From contig JAJNBK010000067.1 in NCBI GenBank assembly GCA_021155845.1, forward strand, positions 1 to 5,083: a stretch of 5,083 nucleotides of DNA, given 5' to 3'. The DNA comes from Nitrososphaeraceae archaeon. Its GTDB lineage: Archaea > Thermoproteota > Nitrososphaeria > Nitrososphaerales > Nitrososphaeraceae. Position 1 is the stretch's first letter; each line of letters opens with the position of its first letter. The notes under the pieces are model-generated. The model was not told the DNA's origin. It saw only the letters and a program-made list of their open reading frames with translations, and did no database searches. This document shows, piece by piece, positions 1 through 4,906 of this stretch. The position numbers were made by a program, and so were the translations under genes.

Positions 1-499
1 ACATTTCAAGACAGCAGATCCTACAGAAGTTGCTAAACAAATCATTTCTCGTGGTGAACTTAGTTTGACAACAGAGCAGCGTCGAAAAATAGTTGAAGAT
101 AAGAAGAAACAAATTATTCAATATATTAATAAAAGCTTTGTAGACCCCAAAACACATATTCCACATCCAATTTTGAGAATCGAAAGTGCAATGGATGAAG
201 TAAGAGTTATTATTGATCCATTCAAGAGAGCTGAAGATCAAGCTAAAACTGTAGTTGATGCACTTCGGAAGATTTTACCCCTAAAATCGGAAATTCTGCG
301 ATTAACGGTAATAGTTCCACCTGAATTTTCAGGTCAATCCTACAGTGTATTTAAAACTATTGGAAATTTTAAGGGAGAGCAGTGGCTTGAGAATGGTTCT
401 TTGAGAGTCATCTTAGAAATAAATGCAGGAATGAAGGCTGCCTTCCTAGATAGAATAGGATCTATAACAAAGGGTTCTGCTCAGGTAGTAGAAGAATAG
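1..499 (+). CDS. sbds: SBDS/Sdo1 ribosome maturation protein, 5'-truncated by the window edge
   Basis: This is the C-terminal 165 residues of the archaeal SBDS family, which in eukaryotes helps release the anti-association factor eIF6 from the large ribosomal subunit. The frame is open from base 2, so the first base belongs to an unseen codon. Archaeal SBDS proteins are about 230-240 residues, so roughly 70 N-terminal residues are missing. Visible residues 1-20 are the end of the N-terminal FYSH domain. Residues 22-92 are the helical domain II, with the typical LTTEQRR and the HPxxRIE...IDPF stretch. Residues 94-165 are the ferredoxin-like domain III, with VPPEF, GSL and the TKGSAQV ending. 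The TTG at 65 is an internal leucine codon, not a start, because family similarity continues upstream of it. SBDS directly before the exosome genes is a well-known archaeal arrangement. The identification is firm; the true start is outside the window. Confidence 0.95.
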   Translation, partial: HFKTADPTEVAKQIISRGELSLTTEQRRKIVEDKKKQIIQYINKSFVDPKTHIPHPILRIESAMDEVRVIIDPFKRAEDQAKTVVDALRKILPLKSEILRLTVIVPPEFSGQSYSVFKTIGNFKGEQWLENGSLRVILEINAGMKAAFLDRIGSITKGSAQVVEE

Positions 500-502
500 A
501 TA

Positions 503-509
503 TTTTTTT
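503..509 (+). terminator. Oligo-T run after the SBDS gene
   Basis: Seven consecutive T residues begin four bases after the SBDS stop codon. Archaeal RNA polymerase can terminate at such T-runs without a hairpin, so this may end or thin out transcripts from the upstream genes. No hairpin precedes it. Readthrough into rrp4 remains possible. Confidence 0.4.
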
Positions 510-515
510 CGATAG

Positions 516-525
516 TTAAAATATA
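516..525 (+). promoter_or_regulatory. Candidate TATA box for the exosome operon
   Basis: The sequence TTAAAATATA resembles an archaeal TBP-binding box. With the usual spacing of about 25 bases, transcription would start near 545-550. That gives a leader of about 60 nt that includes the strong Shine-Dalgarno site of rrp4. A second AT-rich stretch at 577-583 (TATATTA) would put the start near 603, which would remove that site, so the first box fits better. This is inference from sequence only, in an AT-rich background where such boxes arise by chance. Confidence 0.35.
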
Positions 526-596
526 GGTATGTCTTACTGACAAAAAAGGTAGGAAATGATGCAAAGAATCTTTTGGTATATTAATCCTTTTACATT

Positions 597-602
597 GGAG
601 GT
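597..602 (+). promoter_or_regulatory. Shine-Dalgarno site of rrp4
   Basis: GGAGGT lies 8 bases upstream of the ATG at 611. It is the strongest ribosome binding site in the window. It supports 611 as the rrp4 start over the in-frame ATG at 617, and it implies that the rrp4 message has a 5' leader. Confidence 0.8.
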
Positions 603-610
603 TATTTAAT

Positions 611-1423
611 ATGGGCATGCAAGAAATTAAAAGAAAGTTTGTTGTTCCAGGTGACAGGATCGCTGAAGGGAATTTCAGGCCGTTAATGAATGTAATTAAA
701 GTGAACAATACTATTATTGCTACTAGAATTGGAATAGCAGAAGCAGGAAGAGATGGCATTAAAGTTATACCACTATCAGGTGTGTACATTCCTCGGGTAA
801 ATGATATTGTAATAGGCAAGATTACCGATCACTCTTCACTTTCTTGGGAAGTAGACATCAACTCTTGTTTTTCTGGTCATTTACCCGCACAGGATGTTTT
901 TGGAAGAGACTTTTCTCCAGCCAGGGACGATATGGGCAGACAGTTGGCAATAGGAGATTTAATCACAGCAAGAATTATTGTATTCGATAGGACAAGAGAT
1001 CCAATGCTAACTATCCAGGACAAGGATCTAGGAAAGATCCCTCGTGGAGAATTTTTAAAAATTTCTGCAACACGTGTTCCACGTCTGATTGGAAAGCGCG
1101 GTTCTATGATACAAACAATAGAACAAGCAACACAAACAAGAGTTTTAATTGGGCAAAATGGGATTATTGTCGTTTCGGGTAGAAATCCCGAAGGAATAAA
1201 CCTAGCCGTTAGAGCCATTAGAATGGTTGAAGAAGAAGCTCACACATCAAACCTCACACAAAGGGTCAAAGTTTTGTTGAATGTGCCTGATACTCCACAA
1301 CAAACAGAAGGAACGTCGATAACTCAGATTGAAAAAGGTCAGAAGGTTGAGGAGATCCAGTCAACAATTCAAGAAGTAGAAGAAGAGATAGAAGAAGAAT
1401 TTGAAAAAGGTGAAAAACTATAA
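611..1423 (+). CDS. rrp4: Exosome complex RNA-binding subunit Rrp4
   Basis: Rrp4 forms the trimeric cap on the Rrp41/Rrp42 ring of the archaeal exosome, where it binds RNA and feeds it into the channel for 3'-5' phosphorolysis or tailing. Three domains are visible in the 270-residue product. The N-terminal domain (about 9-60) begins with the family hallmark VVPGD. An S1 domain spans about 62-135 and includes GKITDHSSLSWEVDIN and GDLITARIIVFD. A KH domain spans about 145-210, with its GxxG loop as GKRG at 161-164 in PRLIGKRGSMI. After residue 225 comes an extra tail of about 45 residues, very rich in glutamate (11 of the last 24), longer than I expect for many archaeal Rrp4 proteins. The ATG at 611 is chosen because of the GGAGGT site 8 bases upstream. 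The stop codon shares one base with the rrp41 start, indicating co-translation with its complex partner. Confidence 0.96.
   Translation: MGMQEIKRKFVVPGDRIAEGNFRPLMNVIKVNNTIIATRIGIAEAGRDGIKVIPLSGVYIPRVNDIVIGKITDHSSLSWEVDINSCFSGHLPAQDVFGRDFSPARDDMGRQLAIGDLITARIIVFDRTRDPMLTIQDKDLGKIPRGEFLKISATRVPRLIGKRGSMIQTIEQATQTRVLIGQNGIIVVSGRNPEGINLAVRAIRMVEEEAHTSNLTQRVKVLLNVPDTPQQTEGTSITQIEKGQKVEEIQSTIQEVEEEIEEEFEKGEKL
1409..1413 (+). promoter_or_regulatory. Shine-Dalgarno site of rrp41, inside rrp4
   Basis: GGTGA, preceded by A residues, lies 9 bases upstream of the rrp41 ATG and within the last codons of rrp4. It matches the GGTGA core complementary to archaeal 16S rRNA 3' ends and fixes the start at 1423. 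Confidence 0.6.
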
Positions 1424-2163
1424 TGATCCAAACACGAAATTTAATTGATGAAAACGGAAGGCGAACTGATGGTCGCACTGCAGATGAACTACGGGAAATC
1501 AAGATAAATGTAGGTGTAGTTAAAAATGCAGACGGTTCGGCTTTCATAGAATTTGGCAAGAATAAAATCATAGCAGCAGTCTATGGTCCAAGGGAAGTAC
1601 ATCCAAAACATATGGCACTTCCGGACCGGTGTGTTCTAAGATGTAGATACCATATGTCTCCTTTCTCTACTGATACGCGCAAGAACCCTGCTCCATCAAG
1701 AAGAGAAATTGAGATTTCCAAGGTAATGAGAGAAGCATTAGAACCAGCATTGATATTGGAAGATTATCCACGAGCTGCAATAGATGTATTTGTTGAGGTC
1801 TTGCAAGCAGATGGTGGTTCGAGATGTGCTGGTATTACAGCCGCATCTATCGCATTAGCTGATGCAGGAATAAATATGCGGGACATTGTAGCATCATGTG
1901 CTGCGGGTAAAGTCGACGAGAAAATTGTTCTCGATATTAATGATACTGAAGATAAGGAAGGCGGAGCGGATATGCCAGTTGCATATATGCCACATCTTGA
2001 ACAAGTAACACTTTTACAACTTGACGGCATATTAAACCACGAACAGTTTAATGAATGTATAGATAAGGCAATAAGGGGTTGCGAGATAGTTTATGAAATT
2101 CAGAGGCAGGTGTTAATGCAAAAATACTTTGGTAATGAAACGGAGTTGAAAGAAGAACAATGA
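1423..2163 (+). CDS. rrp41: Exosome complex catalytic exoribonuclease Rrp41
   Basis: Rrp41 is the active RNase PH-type subunit of the archaeal exosome. It degrades RNA 3'-5' using phosphate and releases nucleoside diphosphates, and can run in reverse to add A-rich tails. The 246-residue product covers the whole RNase PH fold and opens with the typical GRRTDGR (12-18). Key residues are all present at a constant offset of five from Sulfolobus numbering as I recall it: R93/R94 (RNA binding), G132-S133-R134 (phosphate binding, in QADGGSRCAG), and D177 and D183 (in EDKEGGADMP, catalytic acid/base and metal site). The enzyme is therefore predicted to be active. Its start overlaps the rrp4 stop (TAATG) and its stop overlaps the rrp42 start (ATGA), which suits equal production of subunits forming a ring. 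The short C-terminal tail after about 236 is charged and not conserved. Confidence 0.97.
   Translation: MIQTRNLIDENGRRTDGRTADELREIKINVGVVKNADGSAFIEFGKNKIIAAVYGPREVHPKHMALPDRCVLRCRYHMSPFSTDTRKNPAPSRREIEISKVMREALEPALILEDYPRAAIDVFVEVLQADGGSRCAGITAASIALADAGINMRDIVASCAAGKVDEKIVLDINDTEDKEGGADMPVAYMPHLEQVTLLQLDGILNHEQFNECIDKAIRGCEIVYEIQRQVLMQKYFGNETELKEEQ
2142..2145 (+). promoter_or_regulatory. Weak Shine-Dalgarno-like site of rrp42
   Basis: GGAG lies 14 bases before the rrp42 ATG, which is longer than ideal. Coupling through the ATGA overlap with the rrp41 stop is likely to matter more for rrp42 initiation than this site. Confidence 0.3.
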
Positions 2164-2984
2164 GCTCATCAAAACGTTCAACAATAATAGTAGAACACCT
2201 ACGAAAACAGCAAATGTGGGATGCTATTTCAAAGGGAAAAAGGCTTGATGGAAGAAATTTAGATGATATTAGGCCACTCGAGATTGAATTAGATATTATA
2301 AAGAAGGCAAACGGTTCTGCAAAAGTAAAATTAGGCAATTCGGAAGTTATTGCAGGAGTAAAAATTGAGACAGGAGAGCCATTTGAAGGACTTGAGAACA
2401 AAGGCGCGTTAATCGTGTCTGCAGAAGTACTTCCTACAGCATCACCTTATATCGAACCTGGCCCTCCTGATGAGGAGACCGTTGAACTTGCAAGAGTGGT
2501 AGATAGAGGCATAAGGGAATCTGAAATGATAGATCTAGATAAATTGGTTTTAGTTCCTGGCAAAATAGTTTATACGATATTTGTTGATTGCAGTATCATC
2601 AATGCGGATGGTAATCTGTTTGATGCTACGTCCTATGCAGTAGTTTTGGCATTGGCTAGTAGTAAAATTCCTGTCTTTGAAATGCAAGATGACAAAGTAG
2701 TTCATACTGAGAACAGCCAAGACCCACCAGTCACTACAATACCTGTATCTATCACCGCGATACGAATTGGTGAAGCAGTAATTTTAGATCCCACATCTGA
2801 AGAAGAAGCATGTATGAATGCAAGAATTACCATAACAACAAATTCCAATGGAGACTATACTGCCATCCAGAAGGGATCGACAGGTGCTTTTACTGTTGAA
2901 CAGATAAAGAAAGCAGCTGAAACAGCAAGAATTAAAGGAGAGGAAGTACGAGTCAAACTAAAGGAGTCGACTAGAGATGGTTAG
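2160..2984 (+). CDS. rrp42: Exosome complex non-catalytic subunit Rrp42
   Basis: Rrp42 has the RNase PH fold but is catalytically silent. It pairs with Rrp41 to build the hexameric ring and helps shape the RNA path and active site. The 274-residue length is normal. Hallmarks are KGKRLDGRNLDDIRPLEI (25-42), the VxLGN/VIAGVK strands (56-68), EPGPPDEE (99-106) and DGNLFDA (150-156). The last of these lies where the active paralogue Rrp41 carries its GSR phosphate loop, and no GSR is seen here, as expected for Rrp42. Arginines 112 and 116 lie in the helix that contributes RNA-contacting residues in the Sulfolobus structure as I recall it. The ATG overlaps the rrp41 stop by four bases (ATGA), a classic coupling signal. 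The last eight bases overlap the start of rpl37ae. Identification is firm. Confidence 0.96.
   Translation: MSSSKRSTIIVEHLRKQQMWDAISKGKRLDGRNLDDIRPLEIELDIIKKANGSAKVKLGNSEVIAGVKIETGEPFEGLENKGALIVSAEVLPTASPYIEPGPPDEETVELARVVDRGIRESEMIDLDKLVLVPGKIVYTIFVDCSIINADGNLFDATSYAVVLALASSKIPVFEMQDDKVVHTENSQDPPVTTIPVSITAIRIGEAVILDPTSEEEACMNARITITTNSNGDYTAIQKGSTGAFTVEQIKKAAETARIKGEEVRVKLKESTRDG
2961..2966 (+). promoter_or_regulatory. Shine-Dalgarno site of rpl37ae, inside rrp42
   Basis: AAGGAG lies 10 bases upstream of the ATG at 2977, inside the final codons of rrp42. It supports that ATG as the start and independent ribosome loading on the ribosomal protein gene. Confidence 0.6.
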
Positions 2985-3216
2985 TAGAAAGAAGCAGGCC
3001 CATAGTGGGCTCAAAGGTTTAGGTATAAAATTTGGAGCTACTGTACGTAAAAGATATGGAATGGCATATAATACATTAAAGCAAAAGAGACGATGCCCAT
3101 CTTGTGGTTCACTACAATTCAATAGGATTGCATCAGGCATCTGGTATTGTCCAAAATGCCGTTATAAAGTTGCAGCTGGAGCATATGACATCGATACTGA
3201 AAAACTACAAAGCTAG
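2977..3216 (+). CDS. rpl37ae: Large-subunit ribosomal protein eL43 (L37Ae)
   Basis: This is a 79-residue zinc-ribbon protein of the large ribosomal subunit, found in archaea and eukaryotes only. The basic N-terminus (VSRKK, then GLGIKFGATVRKRYG at 14-28) is typical of eL43. It is followed by a four-cysteine zinc site: C40 and C43 in CPSCG, C58 and C61 in CPKC, with the family's GIWYC between them. The C-terminal VAAGAY motif (65-70) is also a family hallmark. The length is normal and nothing is missing. The start overlaps rrp42 by eight bases and has its own Shine-Dalgarno site. The pcc1 gene follows after a single base. In many archaea the RNA polymerase subunit gene rpoP lies just after rpl37ae; no such gene is present here. 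Confidence 0.95.
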   Translation: MVSRKKQAHSGLKGLGIKFGATVRKRYGMAYNTLKQKRRCPSCGSLQFNRIASGIWYCPKCRYKVAAGAYDIDTEKLQS

Positions 3217-3217
3217 T

Positions 3218-3457
3218 ATGCAAATTTCTTTTAAGAATAAGCCAGTATCCATACGTAGCTCCATTGCAAAATGTATTTGTTCTGCACTTAAGCCCGATAC
3301 AAAGCTTTCGTCTGGTTCAAGAGAGAAAATAAAAATTTCATCGGATGTTTCTAATGTATTTATAGAAATTGAGAGTGATAATATTCCAAGTCTACGCGCT
3401 ACTATCAATTCATATTTAAGACTGATCAATACCTCTTACAAATGTATTATAAATTAG
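3218..3457 (+). CDS. pcc1: KEOPS complex subunit Pcc1
   Basis: Pcc1 is the small dimerising subunit of KEOPS, the complex that makes the t6A modification at position 37 of ANN-decoding tRNAs together with Kae1, Bud32 and Cgi121. The 79-residue product has the Pcc1 pattern: an amphipathic helix ending in the hallmark ALKPD (23-27), a central strand pair (IKISSDVSNVFIEIES, 38-53), then DNIPSLRATINSYLRLI (54-70), matching the conserved N-L-x-SLRAT-N-x-LR segment of the family. The open frame extends back to 3104, but that part lies inside rpl37ae in another frame and resembles nothing, so the ATG one base after the rpl37ae stop is taken as the start. No Shine-Dalgarno site is visible; translation probably depends on coupling to rpl37ae. 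The protein is short and the family diverse, but the motifs and position beside rpl37ae and pfdB agree. Confidence 0.88.
   Translation: MQISFKNKPVSIRSSIAKCICSALKPDTKLSSGSREKIKISSDVSNVFIEIESDNIPSLRATINSYLRLINTSYKCIIN
3447..3454 (+). promoter_or_regulatory. Candidate TATA box for pfdB
   Basis: TTATAAAT, in the last codons of pcc1, is a good match to an archaeal TATA box. With usual spacing transcription would start near 3475, about 30 bases before the pfdB ATG. The lack of a Shine-Dalgarno site at a usable distance from that ATG and the 47-nt gap are compatible with a separate or additional promoter. This is inference only. Confidence 0.35.
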
Positions 3458-3504
3458 CGGTATGATTTTATGGTGGTTACTTTCATCTTAAGAATTGAAT
3501 TATT

Positions 3505-3897
3505 ATGAGTGAACAAGAACTTCCACCTTGGCTTAGAGAGCAAGTATCACGTTTGCAACAACTTCAACAGAATTTGCAGGCAATCATGATGCAAAAACAG
3601 CAAATAGAACTAGAAATTGTTGAAACCGATAGAGCACTAGAAGAACTGAAGAAAATAGGGATAGATGATGCAGTATACAAAAGCGCTGGCCCTTTGTTGA
3701 TAAAGGCAAATAAAGAAGACACTTTAAAAGAACTTGAAGAAAAAAAAGAGCTGTCAAACACTAGAGTAACGGTTCTTGCAAAACAGGAGACAAGGGTAAA
3801 AGATAATCTAAAAGAAGTAGAAAATAAAATTAATCAAATGATTCGAGGTGCACAAGGCAGCGATAGTAGTTCTCTAGCAGGTTTAAAACCAAAATGA
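3505..3897 (+). CDS. pfdB: Prefoldin subunit beta
   Basis: Prefoldin beta assembles with two alpha subunits into a jellyfish-shaped alpha2-beta4 chaperone that captures unfolded proteins and passes them to the thermosome. The 130-residue product shows the expected layout: a long N-terminal coiled-coil helix (about 8-50, QVSRLQQLQQNLQAI), a beta hairpin (about 52-72, with AVYKSAGPLLIKA, the central family motif), a second coiled-coil helix (about 73-114), and a short flexible tail rich in serine and glycine. A stop codon two codons upstream in the same frame (3496-3498) makes the ATG at 3505 the first possible start. No Shine-Dalgarno site lies at a useful distance. The gene commonly follows pcc1 in archaeal exosome superoperons, so its place agrees with its identity. 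The reading is firm. Confidence 0.95.
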   Translation: MSEQELPPWLREQVSRLQQLQQNLQAIMMQKQQIELEIVETDRALEELKKIGIDDAVYKSAGPLLIKANKEDTLKELEEKKELSNTRVTVLAKQETRVKDNLKEVENKINQMIRGAQGSDSSSLAGLKPK

Positions 3898-3937
3898 GAA
3901 TAACCAATGTAAAATTTAGAGAAGGAAGAAGACATCA

Positions 3938-3942
3938 TTTTT
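3938..3942 (+). terminator. Short T-run after pfdB
   Basis: Five T residues about 40 bases after the pfdB stop could act as a weak archaeal termination signal. They sit directly before the AT-rich element proposed as promoter of the next gene. No hairpin was seen next to them. Confidence 0.25.
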
Positions 3943-3944
3943 GA

Positions 3945-3952
3945 TTAAAATA
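3945..3952 (+). promoter_or_regulatory. Candidate TATA box for the XPF-family nuclease gene
   Basis: TTAAAATA sits in the 96-base gap between pfdB and the nuclease gene. Normal spacing puts transcription start near 3975, leaving a short leader of about 20 bases with no Shine-Dalgarno site. The rest of the gap shows no other recognisable element. Support is weak because the whole gap is AT-rich. Confidence 0.35.
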
Positions 3953-3993
3953 ATAAAGTTAGATACATTAACGACAGCTGATTAAACTAATAT

Positions 3994-4785
3994 GTGTCTG
4001 TTAGAATTGTAGTTGACGAAAGGGAGAGAAATAGTAGAGTCCCTAATCTCTTACGTCAAGCAGGTGCAATAATAGATTTTGCGCAATTAAAAGTGGGTGA
4101 TTATATTGTCTCACCAGACACTGCAATAGAAAGAAAAACCATTCATGATCTAATCAGCTCTATCTATGATGGAAGATTATTTGTGCAATGCTCAGAACTT
4201 GCTCAATACTATTCCAAACCTATAGTGATTATTGAAGGAAATATCATAGAATTACTCAAAGTCCCTATAGAAATAGATGATGACAAATTAAAAATATTAG
4301 TAGAAAGAATTCCCTTAGCATATGACGCAATAGCTAAAGTAACGCTAGACTTTAGAATCCCAATTATACATACACCTTCTGCTCATTATACATCACAGTT
4401 ACTTATTACTATGGTAAACAAATCATTACAAGAAGGCCAAAATACTGGTCCTTTGTTAAAGAGGATAAAAAAGGGAAACCCACTATACGCGCAACAGCTA
4501 TCAATTCTCTCTTCTTTACCAGGAATCGGAGACAAACTGGCGGTAAGAATGCTTAAAAAATTTCAGACGCCCCAGCGTGCGCTAAATGCATCTGTTGCAG
4601 ATCTTGCAAGGATTCCCGGTTTTGGGACTGCCAGAGCAGAAAAAGTACGAAAAATTCTGGATAATCCTCATAATGAAAGGATTGAGCTAACGCAAAGAAC
4701 TCTTTTAGATGATTTAAGCAGTCTTAATAATACTAGATTTTATCGAATAGATCATTATAATATGTTAACGATAACATCTCAATAA
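3994..4785 (+). CDS. xpf: XPF/ERCC4-family structure-specific nuclease, short (helicase-less) archaeal form
   Basis: This 263-residue protein is a likely endonuclease that cuts 3'-flap and branched DNA during repair or replication-fork processing. The ERCC4 nuclease domain fills about residues 1-135 and contains the complete active-site signature: VDERE (7-11), then GD at 35-36, ERK at 46-48 and D52 (GDx9ERKx3D). Two helix-hairpin-helix motifs follow, around PGIG (176-179) and PGFG (208-211), forming the dimerising, DNA-binding (HhH)2 domain. No helicase domain is present, so it matches the crenarchaeal short XPF rather than euryarchaeal Hef. Crenarchaeal forms carry a C-terminal PCNA-binding box; here the tail has only a poor candidate (QRTLLDDL, 234-241). 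The start is GTG at 3994, because an in-frame stop lies two codons upstream. An ATG two bases earlier is out of frame. The family assignment is firm; the exact substrate is inferred. Confidence 0.92.
   Translation: MSVRIVVDERERNSRVPNLLRQAGAIIDFAQLKVGDYIVSPDTAIERKTIHDLISSIYDGRLFVQCSELAQYYSKPIVIIEGNIIELLKVPIEIDDDKLKILVERIPLAYDAIAKVTLDFRIPIIHTPSAHYTSQLLITMVNKSLQEGQNTGPLLKRIKKGNPLYAQQLSILSSLPGIGDKLAVRMLKKFQTPQRALNASVADLARIPGFGTARAEKVRKILDNPHNERIELTQRTLLDDLSSLNNTRFYRIDHYNMLTITSQ
4762..4777 (+). repeat. Small inverted repeat (hairpin) at the 3' end of the nuclease gene
   Basis: ATGTTA and TAACAT form a perfect 6-bp stem around the 4-base loop ACGA, inside the last codons of the nuclease gene. It lies just before the larger palindrome that covers the stop codon. 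It could be a chance product of AT-rich coding sequence. Confidence 0.35.
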
Positions 4786-4799
4786 CTATATATATAGTT
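4784..4799. repeat. Perfect 16-bp palindrome over the stop codon of the nuclease gene
   Basis: AACTATATATATAGTT reads identically on both strands and includes the last two bases of the TAA stop codon. It could be a protein-binding site, an RNA foldback near the transcript end, or a chance TA-repeat. The next outer pair (T/G) does not match, so 16 bp is the full extent. Confidence 0.5.
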
Positions 4800-4815
4800 G
4801 GCTTTGGAGTTGAAC

Positions 4816-4853
4816 AGAAATTAAAAAGAACAAGATAAAGAATGGTAATTTCT
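4816..4853 (+). terminator. Possible AT-rich stem-loop followed by a short T-run after the nuclease gene
   Basis: AGAAATTA (4816-4823) and TAATTTCT (4846-4853) form a perfect 8-bp inverted repeat with a 22-base loop. A T4 run follows at 4855-4858. It could aid 3'-end formation of the nuclease transcript. The stem has only two GC pairs, and archaea do not need hairpins to terminate, so the functional reading is tentative. Confidence 0.3.
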
Positions 4854-4871
4854 CTTTTAACTATTAGAAAC

Positions 4872-4883
4872 TTTTTATTATAA
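4872..4883 (+). promoter_or_regulatory. Candidate TATA box of purP
   Basis: The stretch TTTTTATTATAA is centred about 28 bases before the proposed TTG start at 4907. That is the distance expected when transcription begins at or next to the start codon. Together with the absence of a Shine-Dalgarno site, it suggests a leaderless purP message. Confidence 0.45.
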
Positions 4884-4906
4884 TCCTCCTGAGCCTTAGT
4901 ATAAGA

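Noticed and set aside
65..67. TTG as the start of a 144-residue SBDS-like protein
   Set aside because: The frame stays open to the window edge, and the upstream codons (HFKTADPTEVAKQIISRGEL) match the end of the SBDS N-terminal domain. The TTG is an internal leucine.
563..573. Short imperfect palindrome AAAGAATCTTT in the rrp4 leader
   Set aside because: Five pairs around a single central base cannot form a stable hairpin, and such strings are common in AT-rich spacers.
3104..3217. N-terminal extension of Pcc1 back to the ATG at 3104
   Set aside because: It overlaps rpl37ae almost completely in another frame and matches nothing in the family. The Pcc1 pattern starts at the ATG at 3218.
481..3761. 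Other minus-strand open frames (481-819, 877-1218, 1266-1571, 1764-2030, 2048-2401, 2958-3140, 3205-3429, 3564-3761)
   Set aside because: All lie opposite well-identified conserved genes, show low-complexity serine/leucine/phenylalanine-rich products typical of antisense reading, and have no family resemblance.
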